Both the position numbers and the translations under genes were made by a program. From JBJXHN01 sp046233135 (GTDB taxonomy: Bacteria; Pseudomonadota; Alphaproteobacteria; Rhodospirillales; Rhodospirillaceae), in NCBI GenBank assembly GCA_046233135.1, contig JBJXHN010000006.1:489292-553291 (forward strand): a stretch of DNA of 64,000 nt, given 5' to 3'. Each line of letters begins with the position of its first letter. Positions within the stretch are counted from its first letter, which is position 1. A model generated the notes under the pieces. That model saw only the letters and a program-made list of their open reading frames with translations. It searched no databases and was not told where the DNA came from. Of the stretch, positions 60,193 to 64,000 are shown piece after piece.

Positions 60193-61206
60193 ATGGTGCC
60201 GCCCCGCCTGCTGACCGCCCTGCAACGCACGCCCTGCCGCCTGGGGGTGGTGTTGAGCCCGGAGACGACGGGGGTGGACTATCCCGACCCGGCGCTGGGG
60301 CTGGAGGCGCTACGACCGGGGCCGTTCCACCTTGTGCCCGGGCTGGCCCCGGATCTGGACATTCTGCTGATGACGGCCCACGGCTCGGCAGCCATCGCCG
60401 GCTTCCTGGAAGATCTGCGGGGCAGCGGGTTTGCCGGCGCGGTGGCGCTGTGGCTCTGGGATAACCACCTGGCGCTGGAGAATAACCGGGCGGCCTGTGC
60501 CCAGGCGGATATCGCCTTTCCCAGCCATGCCTATTGCGCGGGCGACCTGGAGGGGGCGGGCGCCCTGATCGGCCCCCACGTACCCGCCTGCGCGGCCGAG
60601 TGGTCACCGGCCCTGGCAACGGCTCTGTTCGATGCGGCGGAGGCGGCGGAGCGGGCAGGGCAGGCCGGGCGGTCTGACCGCCTGCTGGCGGGGTATGTGG
60701 ATTATGCCTTTTCGCCGAGAGGAGCGTTTCTGGCCCGGCTGGGCAAGGCGCTGGGGGCGGAGGGGGCGTTGGTCCGCCTGATGGACCCCGACGACCGTTC
60801 CGCTTACCTGGGGCAAAGCCGGGAGGACCGCTTCCGGGAGTGGCTGGGCCACAAGGTTTCGCTGGCGCTGCCGGTGGCCGCGGACCTGTCCACCCGGGTG
60901 TTTGCAGGCCTTCTGGCTGGTCAGGTGGTGGTGGTCGATGACGGCGTGCGCGACCTGGAAACCGTCTTCCCGCGGGAGAGCTGGGAGGACGCAGGGCTGG
61001 TGCCGCTGGAGCGCTGGTCTCCGTCGGCGGTGCGCGACGCCCACGCCCGGGCGCTGGCTCTGTTCGATCGGGGCGGGCTGGCGGGCGCGCGAGCGCGTCA
61101 CGAGCGGGTGCTGGAGCACCATATGCTGGGCAATCGGCTTCAGGCGATGATCGATGCACTGGCGGCGCTGGGACGGGAGCCGGTCGCCTCGCCGATGGCC
61201 ATATAA
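60193..61206 (+). CDS. Protein of unknown function, possibly GT-B glycosyltransferase-like
   Basis: The 337-residue soluble protein has alternating beta/alpha segments (RLGVVLSPETTGV, LLMTAHGSAAIAGFLEDLRG, ALWLWDNHLALENNR) and a late segment RARHERVLEHHMLGNRLQAM similar in style to the C-terminal helix of CgeB-like glycosyltransferases. I do not see a clear sugar-nucleotide site. The ATG at 60193 has GAGAGGAG upstream and is preferred over a TTG two codons earlier. It stands alone between two terminator/promoter regions. Confidence 0.65.
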   Translation: MVPPRLLTALQRTPCRLGVVLSPETTGVDYPDPALGLEALRPGPFHLVPGLAPDLDILLMTAHGSAAIAGFLEDLRGSGFAGAVALWLWDNHLALENNRAACAQADIAFPSHAYCAGDLEGAGALIGPHVPACAAEWSPALATALFDAAEAAERAGQAGRSDRLLAGYVDYAFSPRGAFLARLGKALGAEGALVRLMDPDDRSAYLGQSREDRFREWLGHKVSLALPVAADLSTRVFAGLLAGQVVVVDDGVRDLETVFPRESWEDAGLVPLERWSPSAVRDAHARALALFDRGGLAGARARHERVLEHHMLGNRLQAMIDALAALGREPVASPMAI

Positions 61207-61312
61207 CTGCGAAATCGGATACCTGCGTCGTTAACCCTTCACATGACCCCCCATCCGGAGCCATGCTATCTTTATGGCCATAGTGTTGAAACTCCGGTGA
61301 AGGGGAAGGGCG

Positions 61313-62146
61313 ATGGTGCTTGGTCGTTCGAAGGGGAGCGATGCAATCTTTGGGCGGCGCAGCGTCTTGCTCCGTTCCCTTGCCCTGACGGCCCTTGTTG
61401 TCGTGATGGTGGCCAGCGGGGTGGCGGCCGGGGGTGCCAACGCCGCCGACGACCGCACCCTGGTCGTGGGGGTGGAAGAGTTGGATTACATGCCCATGTA
61501 CTCCACCGCTGGCGGGGAGTACCACGGGGTGGGGCGGGACATCCTCGACGCCTTCGCCCGTGATGCCGGCTATACTCTGGTCTACAAGGCGCTGCCGGTT
61601 CCCCGGCTTTACGCCAGTTTCTTTGCCGGCCAGGTGGATTTGAAGTTCCCGGACAATGCCGGTTGGAAAGCCGAAGACCGGGACGGCAAGGAGATCTTCT
61701 ATACCGCTGCCCCGCTTGTGGTGAATGTTGACGCGTCCATGGTCAAGCCGGAGGACCTGGGCAAGGGGCCGGATGCCGTCAAGGTCCTGGGTATCGTCAT
61801 CGGTTTTTCGCCCTGGGCATGGACCGATCGCATCAATGACAGCACGGTGACGGTCGTCGAAAACCCCGACTTCGCCGCTTTGTTGCGTCAGGTGGTTGCT
61901 GACCGGGTGGATGCCGCCTATGCCAGCGTGCCGGTCATGCGCCTGCAGTCCAGGGAGATCTTCGGCCATGACGACGCCCTGGTGTTCGATCCGAGCTTGC
62001 CGTACGCTAAGGCGGATTTCCACGTCAGCAGCCTCTCGCGGCCCGAAGTGATCGCCGAGATGGATGCCTGGATGGCGGATCACGTTCAAGAGATCGTCGA
62101 TCTGCGGGCGAAATACGGGATCATGGAAGAAGTGGCGTTGAAATGA
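61313..62146 (+). CDS. Periplasmic solute-binding protein (SBP_bac_3 type)
   Basis: The 277-residue protein has a signal sequence (core about 20-42, ANAAD cleavage near 45) and the two-lobed fold of amino-acid-type binding proteins (LVVGVEELDYMPMYSTAGGE, then GVGRDILDAFARDAG). There is no permease or ATPase nearby; instead its stop overlaps the start of a membrane-bound SpoIIE phosphatase (ATGA at 62143). It probably senses a ligand for that phosphatase rather than feeding a transporter. Confidence 0.9.
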   Translation: MVLGRSKGSDAIFGRRSVLLRSLALTALVVVMVASGVAAGGANAADDRTLVVGVEELDYMPMYSTAGGEYHGVGRDILDAFARDAGYTLVYKALPVPRLYASFFAGQVDLKFPDNAGWKAEDRDGKEIFYTAAPLVVNVDASMVKPEDLGKGPDAVKVLGIVIGFSPWAWTDRINDSTVTVVENPDFAALLRQVVADRVDAAYASVPVMRLQSREIFGHDDALVFDPSLPYAKADFHVSSLSRPEVIAEMDAWMADHVQEIVDLRAKYGIMEEVALK

Positions 62147-63843
62147 CGGACAGCCCGGATAGCGGACCAGCGTCACTGACTGCTGCCACCGGGCGTTCCA
62201 CTTTTTCCTCCCATGTGCGCTGGCGGGGGCTGACGGCCAAGCAGGCTTTGGCCACCCTCGTATTGGCCTTGGTGCTGGGACTGGCCGGCAGTGCCGCCAA
62301 CCTCTTCGTCGAATGGCGCGATACGCGCAATGATCTCACCGACACCATGACTGCCCTGCTGGCGGTGGTGGAAGGGGCGGCCTCCAATGCCGCCTATCAG
62401 CTCAATGGCGGGCTGGCCCAGCGGGTGGTCGAGGGGGTGGCCGGGAACCCGGCGATAAACCGCGTGGTCCTGAAGGATAACTTCGGCAATACCCTCGGAG
62501 ATCTGGTGCGGCCGCCGAGTGATATCGGGCCGTTGGATGATCTGGCCGGTTGGCTTTTCGGGGATGTGGTGTCCTACGATCTGCCCCTGATGTATGGGGT
62601 GGCCGGTCGGGAGAAGGAAGCCGTCGGCAATCTGACCCTGGACCTGAGCCCGGTCAAAGTGGCCGACGGGTTTTTCCAGCGGGCGGTGGTGGCCTTTGTC
62701 ACCTCCATGGTCACGGCGTTGGGCATGGCGCTGGCTGTTGTGCTGGTTTCCTACATGACCGTCACCCGTCCGATCCTGCGGTTTGCCCGATTGATCGACG
62801 AGGTGGACCCGGCGTACCCCGGGGCGACCCAGGTCACCGATCCAGGCCGGCATCGCGGCGACGAAATCGGTGTGGCCATGCGGTCGTTGGAGGCCTTGCT
62901 GCAAGCGTCGCAAACTGGCCTCGAAGCCCGGGATGCGGCGGAGGCGGACCTGCGTGAGCTGACCCGCACGCTGGAAGACAGGGTCACGGCGCGAACCCGA
63001 GAGTTGTGGGCGGTCAATACCCGGCTGGCGGAGGAAAAGGCGGAGACGGAACGGGCCTACGGTGATCTGGGCCGGGCCAATTCCCTGATCCTCGAAAGCC
63101 TTGAATATGCCCGAAAAATCCAGACGGCCGTCCTGCCGGATCCGGAGGCGCTGGCGGGGTCCGTAGCAGAAGTGCGGGTGTCGTGGGAGCCTTTGCAGAC
63201 CGTCAGTGGCGACTATTACTGGATGGAGCGCCAGGGGGCTTTGTCGGTGATTGTCATTGCCGATTGTACCGGACATGGGGTGCCGGGGGCGTTCATGACT
63301 CTGGTGGTGGCGAGTGTGCTGGACCAGGTGCTGCATGCCGAACTCCTCCTGGATCCGGCGGAGGCGCTGACGCGCCTGGATCAGCTGATACGCAGTCGCT
63401 TGCGACAGGATAGGCCTGAAAGTACGTCGGACGATGGGCTTGAAGCGGCCATTTGCGTTTATGACCGGGAAAGCGGCTTGCTGCGCTATGCCGGTGCGGG
63501 GGTGCCGCTGCTGGTGCTGCGGGGCGGCACGGTGCAGGAGACCCGGGCCACCCGGGTGGCTCTGGGATACCGGACGATTCCACCGGGCCGCCCGATCAAA
63601 GCCCACTGTCTGACTGTGGTTCCGGGGGACCGGTTTTACCTGATGACGGACGGGTACCCGGACACCATGGGCGCCGAGTCTCAATGCCTTCTGGGACGGC
63701 GGCGATTGGGGGAAATGCTGACGGAGACTGCCGGCTTGCCTTTGGGCGACCAGTTGGCGGCTATCGAGGCGGCGGTCGAAGCCTATCGGGGGGAAGAGGC
63801 GGTCCGGGATGACCGCACCCTGATCGGGTTTCGCCCAGTCTGA
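62143..63843 (+). CDS. Membrane-bound SpoIIE-type (PP2C) serine phosphatase
   Basis: The 566-residue protein has one N-terminal helix (about 34-54), a periplasmic domain of about 125 residues, a second helix (about 183-205), a HAMP region (about 205-262), a coiled coil (about 265-325) and a SpoIIE/PP2C phosphatase domain (about 345-565). Metal-site residues are seen in SGDYYWME, ADCTGHGVPGAFMT and MTDGYPD. Such enzymes dephosphorylate anti-sigma-factor antagonists (STAS proteins) in partner-switching pathways. It is co-translated with a solute-binding protein, its likely sensor. No STAS or anti-sigma gene is adjacent. Confidence 0.93.
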   Translation: MTDSPDSGPASLTAATGRSTFSSHVRWRGLTAKQALATLVLALVLGLAGSAANLFVEWRDTRNDLTDTMTALLAVVEGAASNAAYQLNGGLAQRVVEGVAGNPAINRVVLKDNFGNTLGDLVRPPSDIGPLDDLAGWLFGDVVSYDLPLMYGVAGREKEAVGNLTLDLSPVKVADGFFQRAVVAFVTSMVTALGMALAVVLVSYMTVTRPILRFARLIDEVDPAYPGATQVTDPGRHRGDEIGVAMRSLEALLQASQTGLEARDAAEADLRELTRTLEDRVTARTRELWAVNTRLAEEKAETERAYGDLGRANSLILESLEYARKIQTAVLPDPEALAGSVAEVRVSWEPLQTVSGDYYWMERQGALSVIVIADCTGHGVPGAFMTLVVASVLDQVLHAELLLDPAEALTRLDQLIRSRLRQDRPESTSDDGLEAAICVYDRESGLLRYAGAGVPLLVLRGGTVQETRATRVALGYRTIPPGRPIKAHCLTVVPGDRFYLMTDGYPDTMGAESQCLLGRRRLGEMLTETAGLPLGDQLAAIEAAVEAYRGEEAVRDDRTLIGFRPV

Positions 63844-63899
63844 GGGGGGCTTTGGATCATCCGTTTCGGACGCGGGTGCAAAAAAGTTTCATAAAGTCG

Positions 63900-63928
63900 T
63901 TGACGCGGTGCGGCGAGGGGTCTAGAAA
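63900..63928 (+). promoter_or_regulatory. Strong promoter, probably of a stable-RNA operon beyond the window
   Basis: TTGACG (63900-63905) and TAGAAA (63923-63928) are spaced by 17 bases, with an AT-rich UP-like stretch (63880-63897) upstream. The following leader has GC-rich inverted repeats (GACGCCGAGAGGCGCTGGGGGC) typical of rRNA operon leaders in this group. The transcribed RNA lies outside the window. Confidence 0.6.
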
Positions 63929-64000
63929 CCGGCCTCCCGACGCCGAGAGGCGCTGGGGGCCTCCGGTCCTCCGGAGCTGATTTCTCAAGCAGTTACGGCC

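Overview
The window is chromosomal DNA from a high-GC alphaproteobacterium, most probably a member of the Rhodospirillales. The signs are the rluD-rpoH pair, the hom-glpX-recJ order, a GntR-type BioR repressor of biotin genes with its TTATMKATAA operator, a class I PHA synthase, and a quinoprotein (PQQ) alcohol-oxidation neighbourhood. No rRNA gene is present. The window ends in what looks like a strong stable-RNA promoter, so an rRNA or tRNA operon may start just beyond it. Genus-level placement is inference.

Layout. 1-7.0 kb: the end of a PQQ-associated beta-propeller protein, three coupled small secreted proteins, a cytochrome c, and a signalling set (FIST sensor protein, hybrid histidine kinase, and a NarL-type regulator on the opposite strand whose 3' end overlaps the kinase). 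7.2-23 kb: core genes. These are a lipoprotein, phaC, an OmpA-like lipoprotein, an AlaC-type aminotransferase, hom, glpX, recJ, rpoH, rluD, a small membrane-anchored protein, a JAMM peptidase, tRNA-Glu, a YaiI-type protein and one unrecognised two-domain protein.

23,257-31,584: a compact 8,328-bp Mu-like transposable element. It starts TG, ends CA, and is flanked by the 5-bp duplication CCAGA. It splits a GNAT acetyltransferase gene whose two halves rejoin exactly in frame when the element is removed. In Mu order it carries a leftward CI-type repressor, an operator array, a small Ner-position regulator, a DDE transposase (A), an AAA ATPase (B), GemA, a Mor-like activator and a fused protease-major capsid protein. 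Lysis, terminase, portal and tail genes are absent. It is either a doubly deleted prophage with unusually intact remaining genes, or a phage satellite that moves by Mu-type transposition and brings its own capsid.

32-44 kb: a MarR regulator with its probable operator (it forms an operon with the split GNAT gene), a TPR protein, a secreted pentapeptide-repeat protein, a diguanylate cyclase, a CLC chloride transporter with CBS domains, an orphan HigA antitoxin, a UvrD/PcrA helicase, a lipoprotein esterase and a CpxAR-like two-component system. 44-48 kb: a translationally coupled operon of a PAS protein, an FtsK-type translocase lacking the membrane domain, and a methyltransferase. 48-54 kb: a class I amidotransferase, a DUF4071-type protein, and the bioR-bioY-bioB module with two BioR boxes and a 26-bp tandem repeat upstream of bioR. 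54-64 kb: a membrane protein, an OpgG/OpgD glucan protein, an ATPase, a phytase-like esterase, an unrecognised protein, a solute-binding protein coupled to a SpoIIE-type phosphatase, and the terminal promoter.
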